From positions 31,027 to 95,026 of the forward strand of contig DASXGN010000014.1 of NCBI GenBank assembly GCA_036489025.1: a stretch of DNA of 64,000 bases, read 5' to 3'. Of this stretch, positions 36,401 through 44,053 are shown one piece after another (the stretch's first letter is position 1; each line of letters starts with the position of its first letter). The notes below the pieces were generated by a model, which was not told the origin of the DNA, ran no database searches, and was given only the letters and a program-made list of their open reading frames with translations. This DNA is from Dryocola sp036489025 (lineage in GTDB: Bacteria > Pseudomonadota > Gammaproteobacteria > Enterobacterales > Enterobacteriaceae). The position numbers and the translations under genes were made by a program.

Positions 36401-37525
36401 AGAACGCCGGAAACGGATCGATTCAACGCCGCCTCGATTGATGTCCCTTATGTCCTGGGCAAGGGCACCGTTGAGGTCAATTTTGCGACAAAGGAAGAAA
36501 GCACGACCGATGAGGCGACGTTCACCGTTCAGACGCCGGTTAATGGCCTGCCAGCAGACGCCTCGGTAGCATGGCAGTCCAGCGACACCAGCGTAATCAA
36601 TATTGCTGCCTCAGGCGTGGTTCATGATAAACCCGGCAAGGGTCGCGCGCGCTTAACGCTGTCGGTTGCAGCAAATGATTATTACAACGCCAGCACCGGA
36701 TATTACGATGTGAAGGTTTATACCCGACCGGCGATCAGCATGGGGACCGTGAGTTACACCGGTAAAGGTGCGACGGGCAGCTCAGGGACATGGACGCCGG
36801 TCTTCGTTGACGATCGGATCTCCGTTTCCTGGAGCACGGATGTCGCCAGCGAGTTTAGCAAACCAGAAAGCGTGACCGTTTATCTGAAAGACAGCGGCGG
36901 GAACGTCCTTTCTACGCAGAATGTAACCTCACCCGCTGGCAGCCAGACGACGACGATGGATCCGAAAACGACATTCTGGGGAAAAAATATTTACGTGGAA
37001 CTGGTGGCTAAGGGCTACGAAACGCTGACGAACAGTGTGACATCCAAAACGATTAGCGTAAGAAATCTCAACCCCGCGCAGATCTGGACCACGTTTACGG
37101 TACGTTCTCACGTTGAGACCAGAACGTCTAACGGAGGTGGAACGGACAGTTCATGTCAGGCTAGCTACTTAGGGTATTCTCACTGGAATAATGCCGTTGC
37201 TACCGGAGACAAAATAACCTTTGGCGGTAAGACGCTCCTTTCACCCATGTCAATTGGTGCCAAAGTAACAGCGACGCAGAACGGTAGCGACCGCTCAGGC
37301 AATTTCCCCAATCGCTATAATTCGGTGAATACCGATCAAAGCGTTGCCTTTGGCTCCGTAGAAATAGCCAAAGAGTGCTGGAATAACCATGTTGGCGGGT
37401 ATCGTGTGGGAGTTGTTGTCAACTATGGCGGCAGTGACTACACCTATTACGCCGATGAATCCCACGGTTGGGGAGGTAACGGCGATGGAATGTATGCCGA
37501 TCGCGTGGATAGCATCCACAATTAA
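30461..37525 (+). CDS. giant YeeJ-type inverse autotransporter (intimin/invasin family adhesin)
   Basis: A 2354-residue outer-membrane adhesin with a GTG start behind GTGGAG. Domain order by eye: signal region 1-40; LysM at about 57-107 (VAAKFNISPAALRKMNQ); the beta-barrel at about 170-400 (LGVGYRWF, GLGVEYWRDFVKLGVNSYYRL, GGKLIYEQYYG), which exports the passenger. About thirteen Big_1-type Ig repeats follow, counted from D-x-x-x-N motifs such as DAQGNPVP, then three Big_2-like repeats (SSDPDVAKVDG). A distinct tip domain of about 160 residues ends the protein; it has two Cys (SSCQAS, KECWNN) that could form one disulfide. The N-terminal half closely resembles E. coli YeeJ; the tip does not. 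Confidence 0.9.
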   Translation: MKNACRDTLPFHIKIFAWLNIGIQTVFPLTAAFTPIMAGAGSDTRFLQDRQQSVLQTSVYILSGGETTASVAAKFNISPAALRKMNQLRTFAHGFDNLQPGDELDVPLVALPKVHWDIAPSASGDRSEDRKAQQQKIASFATQTGGWLANHPDGDTTASLVRGAVTGAASSEVQQWLSQFGTARVQLGADSHFSLENSQLDLLIPWYEQKNSLFFTQSSLHRTDDRTQGNLGVGYRWFTKAWMVGGNTFVDYDFSRNHARTGLGVEYWRDFVKLGVNSYYRLTSWKTSPDLEDYEERPANGWDLRAQAWLPALPQLGGKLIYEQYYGSEVALFGKDSRQRDPHAMTAGINYTPVPLLTLSAEQRQGKAGESDTRFGVEMSYRLGVPWSQQIDPEAVAATRSLAGSRYDLVERNNNIVLEYRKKEVIRLKTADLVTGYAGEQKSLGVSVTSKYGLERIDWSAAPLILAGGKIVQRGDGWTVVLPDRKAGADAVNSYTLSAVAVDKKGNVSGRADTQVTVTQAAIDIGKSTLTPGTLSLPADGKAQGQLLLKVNDGDGKPVDIAADEITLERVSKLRGSSGATVTAFTRKAAGEYGATLTAGTLPEAFELVPSARNARFPSASVVLTADSATAMLDSLSVVNDRAIADGAAQNTVKARVVDAQNNPVPGQNVAFSVGNEASVAASMTTEKDGSVLVPVTSTRAGEATLTANINGKGNKEVRLIFRPDQNTAHIVEKDLSVLPDISVADGKIAKTVSAKVTDAQGNPVPDVLVTFSADNHASVAQKAVKADAQGRASTQLTSVTAGIARVTASVNQTPTVRDTTFIGDGTTALVAAVRAGQAAGVADGKTAAVFRALIKDQNGNPLPGIPVDWKSDKDGSLVIFSQGQTLTDDRGIAETAITSIRAYNNVIVTASTNASAGHAEPFTFVADRQNPVIAQFTSDKKTLTANGSDAATLTVKVEDANGNPLSGININLASKEGAVAVPSRLMSDAGGVATAILTTLRAGDVTVSASLENGSDKTLSLQAMADTQTASVIVKPDVSFATAGQPSPVTLTAVVTDAQNNPLSDTSVAWQADHNQLNGAVTVTNAKGEALVALSGTQAAITTVTAVLYNGKKGSAQVTFGPGNPAQGHSTLTVTPQSITADGKSTALATLLLRDQWDNPVAVQPVNWHAEKQSGISFDARELGNGLYQANVIGTKEGAWNLFAQSGNVNLQTVLGLLASQDSALVDSVSLSGSDTAKADGVETVMLRAQVKDKNGNTKLKGLTVGWDTSLGTLSSHLSQTDENGVAEIKLSSRFAGLAQVSAMLGGSTSVDADKKITFTAGAISADKSSVSLSPASIIAERERATLRVTARDAQGNLLSGLDRNITLNFSVDLVMSVSTFTEVSNGVYETTVTGKKAGTAEISALIDGKEIARKVNLTLRADNDSAMVSGSIQVTPPSAVVGDIVTYRAVLTDKNDNVLGAGIPVTWSANEGSKLEAQVTQTDSSGTAQVTLTRLRAGTAKVQIVLPSGTVSAPDVIFSPGSADESRSELTLSPSVIVAGKETATLALLLRDKNGNLLADRNVSGSSDNAAVSIGASQQSANAAGLYAMTVSGIKAGSATLSVKVEDKTFAQTRVLTVKGNTESWKFTGVVPDRTSMVAGEAKGVTYSATVTDALGNRLPGVVVSWQLQGQAESYPPTSRTDENGTAKVTVTSHTAGLLQMTAWLDENNHRQADGVTVLPAEMDGARSTFDANKTTIGSDGKEAVKLTVHLEDRYGNTLPGQSVKITGAETLPGFTLTAVVETGDGNYTAQGTSTAKGEATLGAAAGNKKVGGDINVTVGAITPDLRFANAQQSAVYTKNYLASQPVEGMPSGVQQIWSSSDPDVAKVDGNSGKVTLLKSGKVKVTVYTPGNTQYNPAMASYELNVNRADPKLKAGEGNPITATWADGKSYSIRATFDNTDVGSELIATYESSDNGVVSVDSVGMLKAVKPGITKVSVRTPETDRFNAASIDVPYVLGKGTVEVNFATKEESTTDEATFTVQTPVNGLPADASVAWQSSDTSVINIAASGVVHDKPGKGRARLTLSVAANDYYNASTGYYDVKVYTRPAISMGTVSYTGKGATGSSGTWTPVFVDDRISVSWSTDVASEFSKPESVTVYLKDSGGNVLSTQNVTSPAGSQTTTMDPKTTFWGKNIYVELVAKGYETLTNSVTSKTISVRNLNPAQIWTTFTVRSHVETRTSNGGGTDSSCQASYLGYSHWNNAVATGDKITFGGKTLLSPMSIGAKVTATQNGSDRSGNFPNRYNSVNTDQSVAFGSVEIAKECWNNHVGGYRVGVVVNYGGSDYTYYADESHGWGGNGDGMYADRVDSIHN

Positions 37526-37566
37526 TTACTGATGCGATAAAAGCTCAGAACGTTGCAGTGATAATC

Positions 37567-37600
37567 ACCTCCCAGCGGCAGGTCGCCGGGAGGTTTCTAT
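37567..37600 (+). terminator. probable terminator of the adhesin gene
   Basis: ACCTCCC pairs with GGGAGGT around a GC-rich loop that itself contains GCG/CGC, followed by TTCTAT. Located 42 bases after the stop. The T-run is weak. Confidence 0.5.
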
Positions 37601-38321
37601 ATAGATAAGATTTTTCTCGTCACGGCGAGGGAATTAAAAATCAGCATAAATCATTGTATTAATAATAATTAAGTCCTGTTGGATACGGCGATAAATACGG
37701 TAAGAGGCGTTTTTTGATAGAGCGTACTTTGTCCAGCATGATATGTTCCTGCCTGCGGAATGAGTCGGGAATTAAAATAATAGTTGCCAAATGGTTGCAT
37801 GCAAATTGGCGGCCATCACCTGAAAAGAAGTCAATATTCATGTAGCGTGAAGACTGTTCTTTCATTGGAAACAAGGATGTTTCTCCCCTTCCTGTGCCGC
37901 AAAAGTCGGCGTGGTGGCATTGAGTGATTTATTTGTGATTCACAAAATGACTAAACAGCATCTAAATTAATGTGTAAAATACACGTCTCATATTAAAAAG
38001 CAATGTGATTTGTATCATCTATTGACACGTATATATCGATCGTTTAAAACAATTACAACTTAGGGTAATTGCTGTGGTAAAATATTTGTTTATTCTTGCG
38101 AGAAGGCAGTTTTGTCTAATTTAAATTAAACTCTTGCCCGTGAGCGTTATTACTTATCTGACCAGTTATTATTTATAATGGCTTTATCATTGTGGGGGTT
38201 GACTAAGGTAATTTAGGTTAGCTGGAAGGGAAATACCTAAGGACATGGAGTGAGGTTTTCGGCCATGCGTTTTCCTGATGGTGCATTCACTCATGAAATT
38301 AAATGCCTGAGGGATCTGAAA
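37601..38321. other. AT-rich intergenic region upstream of the membrane regulator
   Basis: About 720 AT-rich bases, typical of H-NS-bound island DNA. A 71-residue minus-strand frame at 37659-37874 could start at TTG behind GGGGAG, but lacks supporting features. The decamer AACTTAGGGT at 38057-38066 recurs upstream of prgH. The regulator promoter is expected between about 38100 and 38240. Confidence 0.45.
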
Positions 38322-39083
38322 ATGAAAAATAGCTCAGCAAATGCAGGGAAGATATATTTTCTGGATTTTACTTTTGATCCAGCGTTAAGAACACTGCAAC
38401 GAAATGATATCAACTTACAACTGCGAAAGAAGCAGTCAGGCGTGCTCGCATTACTCTGCGCTAAATATCCCAATCCAGTCTCACAGGAGGACTTCCTTGC
38501 TGAGGTTTGGGAAGGGGGCTATGTGACCTCGCAAAGTATTGCTCAAATGATACGCTCGCTGCGCCTGAGCCTTGGGGACGAGTCGAAAAGCATTATTGTC
38601 ACCATCCCAAAATTAGGCTATCAGCTCACCGCCGAGCCTTCCTGGGAAGAGCCAGAGCCGTATAAGAGTAATTTTGAAAGATTCTCTTCGGGTACGATTG
38701 AACTGGATAATGTTTCTTTCACTACGCAGCCGGTTGTGAGTATTAAGCCACCGAGCTCCAGCACGACGATGGCCGTCATTCCATATTCCGTTCCCAGAAC
38801 GATACCCGCCAGACGAAGATTTAATTCGCGAACGTATATCGTTAGCTCCGTAGTTGCAGTTTTTATCAGTCTGCTCTATATGGCATTGAGCGTTAGCAGT
38901 TATCCTTTAAACTCGTCCCTCGAAAGCAAAGATCTTTTTCAGGAATCATTAGTCGATATCGCTCCTGAAATAACGCATAGCTTTCTATACTGTTGTATAA
39001 CGGATAGAGGTGTGATCTGTAGCCCCAGGCCCAATGCTTTAATTGGCAAATGTATTGTCAGTCAAAAAAATAATCACGGTTAA
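38322..39083 (+). CDS. ToxR/CadC-type membrane-bound transcriptional regulator
   Basis: A 253-residue regulator. The N-terminal 95 residues form an OmpR-type winged helix (LRKKQSGVLALLCAKYP, SQEDFLAEVWEGGYVTSQSIAQMIRSLR, IIVTIPKLGYQL). A Pro/Ser-rich linker leads to one membrane helix (IVSSVVAVFISLLYMALSV, about 172-190) and a short periplasmic tail with four Cys (two adjacent, then two more), which could sense redox or form disulfides. The ATG at 38322 follows GAGGG; a GTG start at 38250 behind AAGGA would add 24 residues. Placed between the adhesin and the secretion genes, it may fill the role HilA plays in Salmonella. HilA is also a winged-helix protein, but soluble. Confidence 0.75.
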   Translation: MKNSSANAGKIYFLDFTFDPALRTLQRNDINLQLRKKQSGVLALLCAKYPNPVSQEDFLAEVWEGGYVTSQSIAQMIRSLRLSLGDESKSIIVTIPKLGYQLTAEPSWEEPEPYKSNFERFSSGTIELDNVSFTTQPVVSIKPPSSSTTMAVIPYSVPRTIPARRRFNSRTYIVSSVVAVFISLLYMALSVSSYPLNSSLESKDLFQESLVDIAPEITHSFLYCCITDRGVICSPRPNALIGKCIVSQKNNHG

Positions 39084-39265
39084 TCTGCGCATTAATAATA
39101 ACCTGGCCTCTTTTTTCTTTAGCAATCCGCAGGCGGCATCTTTACAAAGTGATGAACTTTTTGTGCTTTGATCGTTTTATTCTTGGGGGGCTCGACTGTC
39201 CTAAATGAAGACGCAGGCGTTTTGCCTGCGTTATTTCATGGCATGAACAGCGGTTGCTAATTTCT
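39084..39265. terminator. convergent spacer with bidirectional hairpin
   Basis: Between the stops of the plus-strand regulator and the minus-strand iagB, ACGCAGGC (39211-39218) pairs perfectly with GCCTGCGT (39224-39231). The flanking T-runs are poor in both directions, so termination is probable rather than certain. Confidence 0.5.
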
Positions 39266-39769
39266 TTACTGACAAGAAAATCGCTCACGAATGCCGTCCT
39301 GACGAGCCACTTCAATTTTTTCAATGGTAGACGTTCGATGTGCAATCAGTGAAATAATATTTTTGACATATCTATCGTGATGCGCAGGCGTGCGTGAATG
39401 ATAGTTGCCGATCCCGTCCCAGGTGTAGCCGTAGCGATTTATACTCTGTTTCAGCACCCATGTGCCAGAGAAAACGTTAGCGCAGCTGTTTTTGCGCAGC
39501 AGCTCCTCATCGATGCCGCGAGCTTTTAATGCTTTAAAATGCACGGTATTAATCTGCATGATGCCGACGTCAACGGTGCTATTTTTATTTACATTAACCG
39601 CCCGCTGCTGATTTTTGGATTCTTGCCAAATAATGGCTTTTATCAGCAATGGGTTAATCTGAAAGCACTGCGCCGCATCGGTAATACAGTCTCCTTTTTG
39701 CGCCGCGGCGAAAGAAGAAATCAGTAAGGAAAAACTTACTGCGACAGAAATAAAGAGTTTTATCTGCAT
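39266..39769 (-). CDS. iagB: type III secretion lytic transglycosylase, IagB/IpgF family
   Basis: A periplasmic SLT-fold muramidase that opens peptidoglycan locally for injectisome assembly. A signal peptide (about 1-23) ends at FAAAQ, the catalytic glutamate is Glu50 in IIWQESKN, and DVGIMQINTVHF and GNYHS are the other conserved blocks. Its 167 residues suit IagB (160 in Salmonella). It is the last gene of the prgH operon, a position also seen for such enzymes in related systems. Confidence 0.9.
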   Translation of the reverse strand: MQIKLFISVAVSFSLLISSFAAAQKGDCITDAAQCFQINPLLIKAIIWQESKNQQRAVNVNKNSTVDVGIMQINTVHFKALKARGIDEELLRKNSCANVFSGTWVLKQSINRYGYTWDGIGNYHSRTPAHHDRYVKNIISLIAHRTSTIEKIEVARQDGIRERFSCQ

Positions 39770-39814
39770 GGCCTGTAAACCCGGCGCGAAGCCGGGAAAG
39801 AGAGTTAAATGAAT

Positions 39815-40180
39815 TTATAACGAGCTATCGTCGTCGGATTGAGTGAAGCTTTTGTAGAGCATATTGTTGAAGAACATATTCACTCCCACGAGCCGGATAG
39901 CGAGTTTATCCAGCGTGCCGTCGGTATAATCCTTATATTCTTCATTCTTTCTCATGTGACCATCGGCATTGAGCAGCGCCGCATTCAGCTGCTGCATAGA
40001 AACCGCTTTGTCAGGCGAGAGCGCTCGCATCTTCTCCAGCAGGTCGTTAAGGGAACCATCCGGCTGGTTCTGCTCGATATAATTAAGCACCTTTTCGTTA
40101 AAATTCAGTTCATACAAACCGTTGTCTTTTGCGGGCGGTATATCTTTAGCTGGGGGATCTATTATGCTGATATTACTCAT
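39815..40180 (-). CDS. OrgC-position protein of the prg/org operon
   Basis: A 121-residue soluble protein, acidic, with a helical C-terminal half (LDKLAIRLVGVNMFFNNMLYKSF). The ATG at 40180 follows AGGAGG and overlaps the orgB stop by 8 bases; an upstream frame extension is unlikely. In Salmonella the gene directly after orgB is orgC, a secreted protein that promotes needle polymerisation. Sequence similarity is not evident to me, so only the position supports the link. Confidence 0.55.
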   Translation of the reverse strand: MSNISIIDPPAKDIPPAKDNGLYELNFNEKVLNYIEQNQPDGSLNDLLEKMRALSPDKAVSMQQLNAALLNADGHMRKNEEYKDYTDGTLDKLAIRLVGVNMFFNNMLYKSFTQSDDDSSL

Positions 40181-40847
40181 GGTTTTCCTCCTGGTCGTCA
40201 TGAAGGGTGGGGGGGCGCTGGCTCATATCGATGAGCTTAGCGGCGATATCGCGAAGCAGATTGGGTATGAGAGCGTTAATCGCCGCATCAAGCGGCACGA
40301 CTTTTTCCTCCGCGTGCTGTAGCCATTGCTGACACAGCGACTCGCTGGGAAAGCGGATCGCATCCATGTCGTTCTGAACGGTGATGTGGTTATCGTCGGT
40401 GTACTGATAGTTCGAAGCGTCTGCGCCGTTCGGCAGCTTAACCGCGGCGGGAATGATAATGCGCAACGCTTTCTGGTGTCCGCACCGTTCCTGAAGATGG
40501 TGGATAATGCGTTCCACGATCGTAGGATCGTGCAGGGATTTGCTCAGCGCCTCGGTGACGTGCTGGCGAAACTGCTTTTCTCGCTGCTGCTGCCGACGCT
40601 GATATTCATCAAGAAGAGCGATCAACTGGGAAAAGAACAGCTCGAAGCCCGCGTTGAAGCCCTGTCTCTCACAGCTTTCCCTGAGCCTGACGGTCTGGAT
40701 TTCATATTCAGCATGAATTTCGCTGCAGCGGTTCAGGGTGCGCTCCAGCGCCACGGCCATCCGCTGATGGCGGGTTCGTTCGCCTAGTTTAATCACCGCC
40801 TGGCGGTGTAAATCTTCGGGCAACTCATCAATCGTAATTGTGCGCAT
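40173..40847 (-). CDS. orgB: type III secretion stator protein OrgB (SctL)
   Basis: A 224-residue cytosolic protein of the FliH/SctL group that tethers the ATPase to the sorting platform. The N-terminal 120 residues are helical with Arg/Gln/Glu heptads (EYQRRQQQREKQFRQHV), and the C-terminal part has the mixed fold expected of a stator. It overlaps orgA by 20 bases and the following gene by 8, a tight translational coupling. Identification depends on both the profile and the conserved order prgHIJK-orgAB. Confidence 0.85.
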   Translation of the reverse strand: MRTITIDELPEDLHRQAVIKLGERTRHQRMAVALERTLNRCSEIHAEYEIQTVRLRESCERQGFNAGFELFFSQLIALLDEYQRRQQQREKQFRQHVTEALSKSLHDPTIVERIIHHLQERCGHQKALRIIIPAAVKLPNGADASNYQYTDDNHITVQNDMDAIRFPSESLCQQWLQHAEEKVVPLDAAINALIPNLLRDIAAKLIDMSQRPPTLHDDQEENHE

Positions 40848-41382
40848 AGGTCAAAGCCATTCGTAGCAGGTTGATATTATTCGGCGTCTTAGGCGCAGAT
40901 ATCTTTGCCAGCTTCATTTCCGCAGGAAACAGCAGGAGCAGGCGCTCGCGCAGCGCGGCGGGCAGCCCGGGAAACTGGCCGAGGATAAATGCCGCGCCGC
41001 AGGAAGCGGTGTCGAGCCCGGTATGCTTATGGTCGATGTGCACCTGGTGAAGCAAAGGTAAAGAGATAAAAGCCAGTAGGCGAGGGTCGGACATTAGCAC
41101 CGCGCTCTGTTTCAGCAGGCGGCTGCGCAGCAGATAACCACCAATCAAATGTGCGGCTGCGGGGATCTGCTGCCAGTGGGAAAGCAGCCGCGAAAGAGTG
41201 GCATCACCGGGCTGCCACGTATCGGGCAGATCGCAAAGCTTGCTTTGCCTTAGCAGCCAGAAATTGAGCAGCGTGTCATCCTGTCTTTCACCCGCACGGA
41301 ACATTTTCGGCAGGCGGCTCGCATGCGTATAGCCTGCCGGAGCGTACAAGATGGACATCATGCGCTGGTCTTCTGCGTTCAT
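40828..41382 (-). CDS. orgA: sorting-platform adaptor OrgA (SctK)
   Basis: A 184-residue soluble protein of the OrgA/MxiK group, which links the cytoplasmic sorting platform to the inner ring protein PrgH. The region LLNFWLLRQSKLCDLP and the late LLLLFPAEMKLAK are typical of this divergent family. The gene overlaps prgK by four bases (ATGA) and orgB by 20. Weak conservation is normal for SctK; the call leans on synteny. Confidence 0.82.
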   Translation of the reverse strand: MNAEDQRMMSILYAPAGYTHASRLPKMFRAGERQDDTLLNFWLLRQSKLCDLPDTWQPGDATLSRLLSHWQQIPAAAHLIGGYLLRSRLLKQSAVLMSDPRLLAFISLPLLHQVHIDHKHTGLDTASCGAAFILGQFPGLPAALRERLLLLFPAEMKLAKISAPKTPNNINLLRMALTYAHNYD

Positions 41383-42149
41383 GGTTCAACGGCCTCATCC
41401 TCGGCTCGCGCGGGCGTCGTCTCCGCGCCTGCCGGTGGTCGGCGGCTAAATCTGTAAAGCATGTAGCCTGTCGTTGCGGTAGCACACAGGCCAAGGGCGG
41501 CCAGAATGAGCATCCACAGCGTGGGAACGGTGTCCGGCACTTTGGTCGGCGTGACATATTGAATTACCGGGGCAGGGAACAGCACTACCGAAATGTTTTC
41601 GTAGCGCACGTCATCAAAACTGTTTTTGATGAGCGTTTTTATCTGCGAAATAAACAGATTGTCATCGATCTCGCCTTTATAGGTGATGATGATGCCGACG
41701 TGTCCGGTCGGCTGTTTCCCGCTGGAGTCATTATTAAAGGCGGGGTAGCTCACATGGACACGAGCGTTGACCACCTGAGCAATCATGCGCAGAGATTGTT
41801 CCAGCCGCTGTTCCTGTAGGGAAAGCACGCGGGCCTGCTCGGCGTTTGGCGAAGCCACAAGAGAACCGTCCGGGAAAGCCTGAGCAATCTGGACTTCTGC
41901 GGCCCACGGCAGCTGGTATTGATTGATAATGGACAGCGCGGCGGTGCTTTCCGAATCTCCCACCGTCACGGTATAGCCCGCCTTGAGCGTGCCTTCTTTC
42001 TTCGCCGAAATATTATGCTGTTGTAAAATAGCCAGCACCTGATTCGCCTGTTCCTGGGTCAGGTTAAACAGCAGCTGTTCGTCATTGCAGGCGCTGAGAA
42101 GCAGAGCAAGAAGCAGCGCTGCGAGCGCGCGTGAATATTTGTTCATCAT
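41379..42149 (-). CDS. prgK: inner ring lipoprotein PrgK (SctJ)
   Basis: A 256-residue lipoprotein of the YscJ/FliF family that forms the periplasmic inner-membrane ring with PrgH. Lipobox LLLSAC gives Cys21. The ring-building domains follow (VLAILQQHNISAKKEG, ARVLSLQEQRLEQSLRMI, ARVHVSYPAF). A C-terminal membrane helix (TLWMLILAALGLCATATTGY) and a short cytosolic tail end the protein. Start and prgJ stop share one base (TAATG). Confidence 0.95.
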   Translation of the reverse strand: MMNKYSRALAALLLALLLSACNDEQLLFNLTQEQANQVLAILQQHNISAKKEGTLKAGYTVTVGDSESTAALSIINQYQLPWAAEVQIAQAFPDGSLVASPNAEQARVLSLQEQRLEQSLRMIAQVVNARVHVSYPAFNNDSSGKQPTGHVGIIITYKGEIDDNLFISQIKTLIKNSFDDVRYENISVVLFPAPVIQYVTPTKVPDTVPTLWMLILAALGLCATATTGYMLYRFSRRPPAGAETTPARAEDEAVEP

Positions 42150-42472
42150 TATTGTGATTTTTCCAGTGTTTCAATGGTGCTCACCCCCTTACGCGCCAGC
42201 GTACTCACCAGGGAAACATAATTGCTGTATTCCCCAATATAGCTTTGCAGCATTAATAGTTTCTGCGGATCGCTGGTGAACTCCGGGGACTGGCTGAGGG
42301 TATTAATCACATTTTTAAACTGAGCATCGGTTTCGCTGATTTTATTGAAGGTGCTGGATACCAGGTTATTAAAGTTGTGGTCATGGACCGTGGTGGATAA
42401 ATTATCTTCGGGGTTAATTGTGTGCGGTGTCAGTCGCGTTAGGGCTGAAAGTGCTTCGATCGTCTGGCTCAT
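42149..42472 (-). CDS. prgJ: inner rod protein PrgJ (SctI)
   Basis: A 107-residue secreted protein that forms the rod/adaptor between the export gate and the needle. The C-terminal helix with LMLQSYIGEYSNYVSLVSTLARKGVSTIETL is typical. The ATG at 42472 lies five bases after GGAG; the frame's earlier GTG is inside that ribosome site. It sits between needle and ring genes in the usual order. Confidence 0.9.
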   Translation of the reverse strand: MSQTIEALSALTRLTPHTINPEDNLSTTVHDHNFNNLVSSTFNKISETDAQFKNVINTLSQSPEFTSDPQKLLMLQSYIGEYSNYVSLVSTLARKGVSTIETLEKSQ

Positions 42473-42522
42473 GATCACTCCAGTGAGAAAAAGGGTACGA
42501 GAAGATCTCGTACCACCAGTAA

Positions 42523-42786
42523 TTAACGGAAGTTCTGAATAATGGCGGCGCCAATATCTTTGTATGCCTTAACCGTACTGGTCTGGGCATTACGAAATAG
42601 CGTATATTCCTGCAGCTTGGCCTGATAATTTGCCAGCACTGACGGGTCCGAAGGGTCTTTTTCCAAAGCTTCTTCTGCGTCTTTAAGCTCGTCCATCATT
42701 TTGCTCGCTCCGGCCTCAAAGGCTCCGGATACATTATCTAAGAAGTAGCCATTATCATAAGTCAGTCGTGCATTTTGGTCAGACAT
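42523..42786 (-). CDS. prgI: needle filament protein PrgI (SctF)
   Basis: An 87-residue helical-hairpin protein that polymerises into the extracellular needle. The conserved turn is DPSDPSVLANYQAKLQEY, and the C-terminal helix ends in IGAAIIQNFR, matching the I-x-x-x-F-R end of PrgI/MxiH. It overlaps the prgH stop by eight bases. Confidence 0.96.
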   Translation of the reverse strand: MSDQNARLTYDNGYFLDNVSGAFEAGASKMMDELKDAEEALEKDPSDPSVLANYQAKLQEYTLFRNAQTSTVKAYKDIGAAIIQNFR

Positions 42787-44053
42787 TTATATCTCCATGT
42801 TTCAGTGGGAAGTACCAATGGCGAGGGTTTAAAAAAAGATAACCGTTGGATGAATCAAGATAAGACTTATTCTCTAACCAGTTTTCATCCAGATTAATAG
42901 AAAAATTAATAATGCGGTTTCCCCATTGGTGATTAAAATCGGTCATAAAATGCTGTAGTGCCCTAAGGGTATTATCGTTGAGTGCATCACGGACCACCAA
43001 CGCATAGCCCGTAGAGGTATTTATCTGACGGTAAGGAATATGCAGGCGATCCAGCCCCTGGCGGGCATCCTGTAATAGCTGCGCTTTCGGTTTAACAACC
43101 GTTTTAATATCGAGGGCAAAAGGGATTTTTTGCAGAGCCGCAGATTTTAAATTCAACTGCTGCTGGGCAGATAAATTCTGCCACAGGGCGATAACCGGAT
43201 GCTGTGGTTTCGTATAATCAATCTGCAACACCGGGTAACCTGCCCTGGCAAGCTGTTCGACCACTTCTTTTTTCTGCTGCGTTAACCAGACTGGCACGGT
43301 GGTATTCTTTTCCTTCAGCTTGAAAAGAGCTTCCCGCGCCCATTCCATTGCCTGATATTTTGTCGCCAGCACATAAATTAAGTTATCCGCACGCCCGCGG
43401 ACAATATCCAGCGGAACAGGCGCGCCGGCCAGCGCTTCGTTCAGGCTTAATACCTGCCGATCGTTTTCCAGCTTTTTGTACCAAATGCCTGCCGCAACCA
43501 TCAGCAGTACAACCAGAATCAGCGAGCCGATAATGGCGGCATGGTGTTTTTTTGCCTGAAATTCCTCCAGCGTTTCCCTTTCGTTAAATTCAGCATCCAG
43601 CGCCGCTGGCAAAGTGAAATTCTTTATACTATCTGGCCACTCATCTTCGCTGCGCTTAACGGCAAAGCGGATATGATCGAGGGTAAATACTTCATTTTCA
43701 TTCAGCAGCGCAGGATAGCTTTTGACTTCGTCCTGAACTTCTACGCGGTAGCCTCCCTGCAGCCCCTCGTCTTCACTGGGCGCCGCGAGGTATAGAATGA
43801 GATTCGGTGAAGGCATATCACAGGGAAGATACAGCGTGCTCTGCGTGTAGGCGGCGGCATGCTCGCCAGCAGAAGCCGGTGCGTAGCGGCTATCCTGCAG
43901 GGCATTCCCCGGATTGATAATTAAAAAATAGTTATCTGCCGGAAGGTGTAGTTCACAGCCGAACATGGGACCAAACAACACCTTCAGGGTATATTTACTT
44001 TGCGCCTCGGGTGCAGGCACCGCATCGGCTATTTCATTCATGTCGCTGTTCAT
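42779..44053 (-). CDS. prgH: inner-membrane ring protein PrgH (SctD)
   Basis: A bitopic ring protein that, with PrgK, forms the base of the injectisome. An N-terminal FHA-like cytosolic domain (YTLKVLFGPMFGCELHLP) is followed by a membrane helix (AAIIGSLILVVLLMVAAGIWY), a periplasmic domain with VYVLAxK-like ring repeats and the hallmark ending NPRHWYFP, shared with Salmonella PrgH. The start is uncertain: ATG 44053 gives 424 residues, while a GTG at 44110 would add 19. Neither has a strong ribosome site. It is the first gene of the minus-strand operon. Confidence 0.92.
   Translation of the reverse strand: MNSDMNEIADAVPAPEAQSKYTLKVLFGPMFGCELHLPADNYFLIINPGNALQDSRYAPASAGEHAAAYTQSTLYLPCDMPSPNLILYLAAPSEDEGLQGGYRVEVQDEVKSYPALLNENEVFTLDHIRFAVKRSEDEWPDSIKNFTLPAALDAEFNERETLEEFQAKKHHAAIIGSLILVVLLMVAAGIWYKKLENDRQVLSLNEALAGAPVPLDIVRGRADNLIYVLATKYQAMEWAREALFKLKEKNTTVPVWLTQQKKEVVEQLARAGYPVLQIDYTKPQHPVIALWQNLSAQQQLNLKSAALQKIPFALDIKTVVKPKAQLLQDARQGLDRLHIPYRQINTSTGYALVVRDALNDNTLRALQHFMTDFNHQWGNRIINFSINLDENWLENKSYLDSSNGYLFLNPRHWYFPLKHGDINV

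Noticed and set aside
37659..37874. 71-residue minus-strand frame after the adhesin
   Set aside because: Could start at TTG behind GGGGAG, but has no domain and lies in AT-rich DNA; evidence too thin to call.
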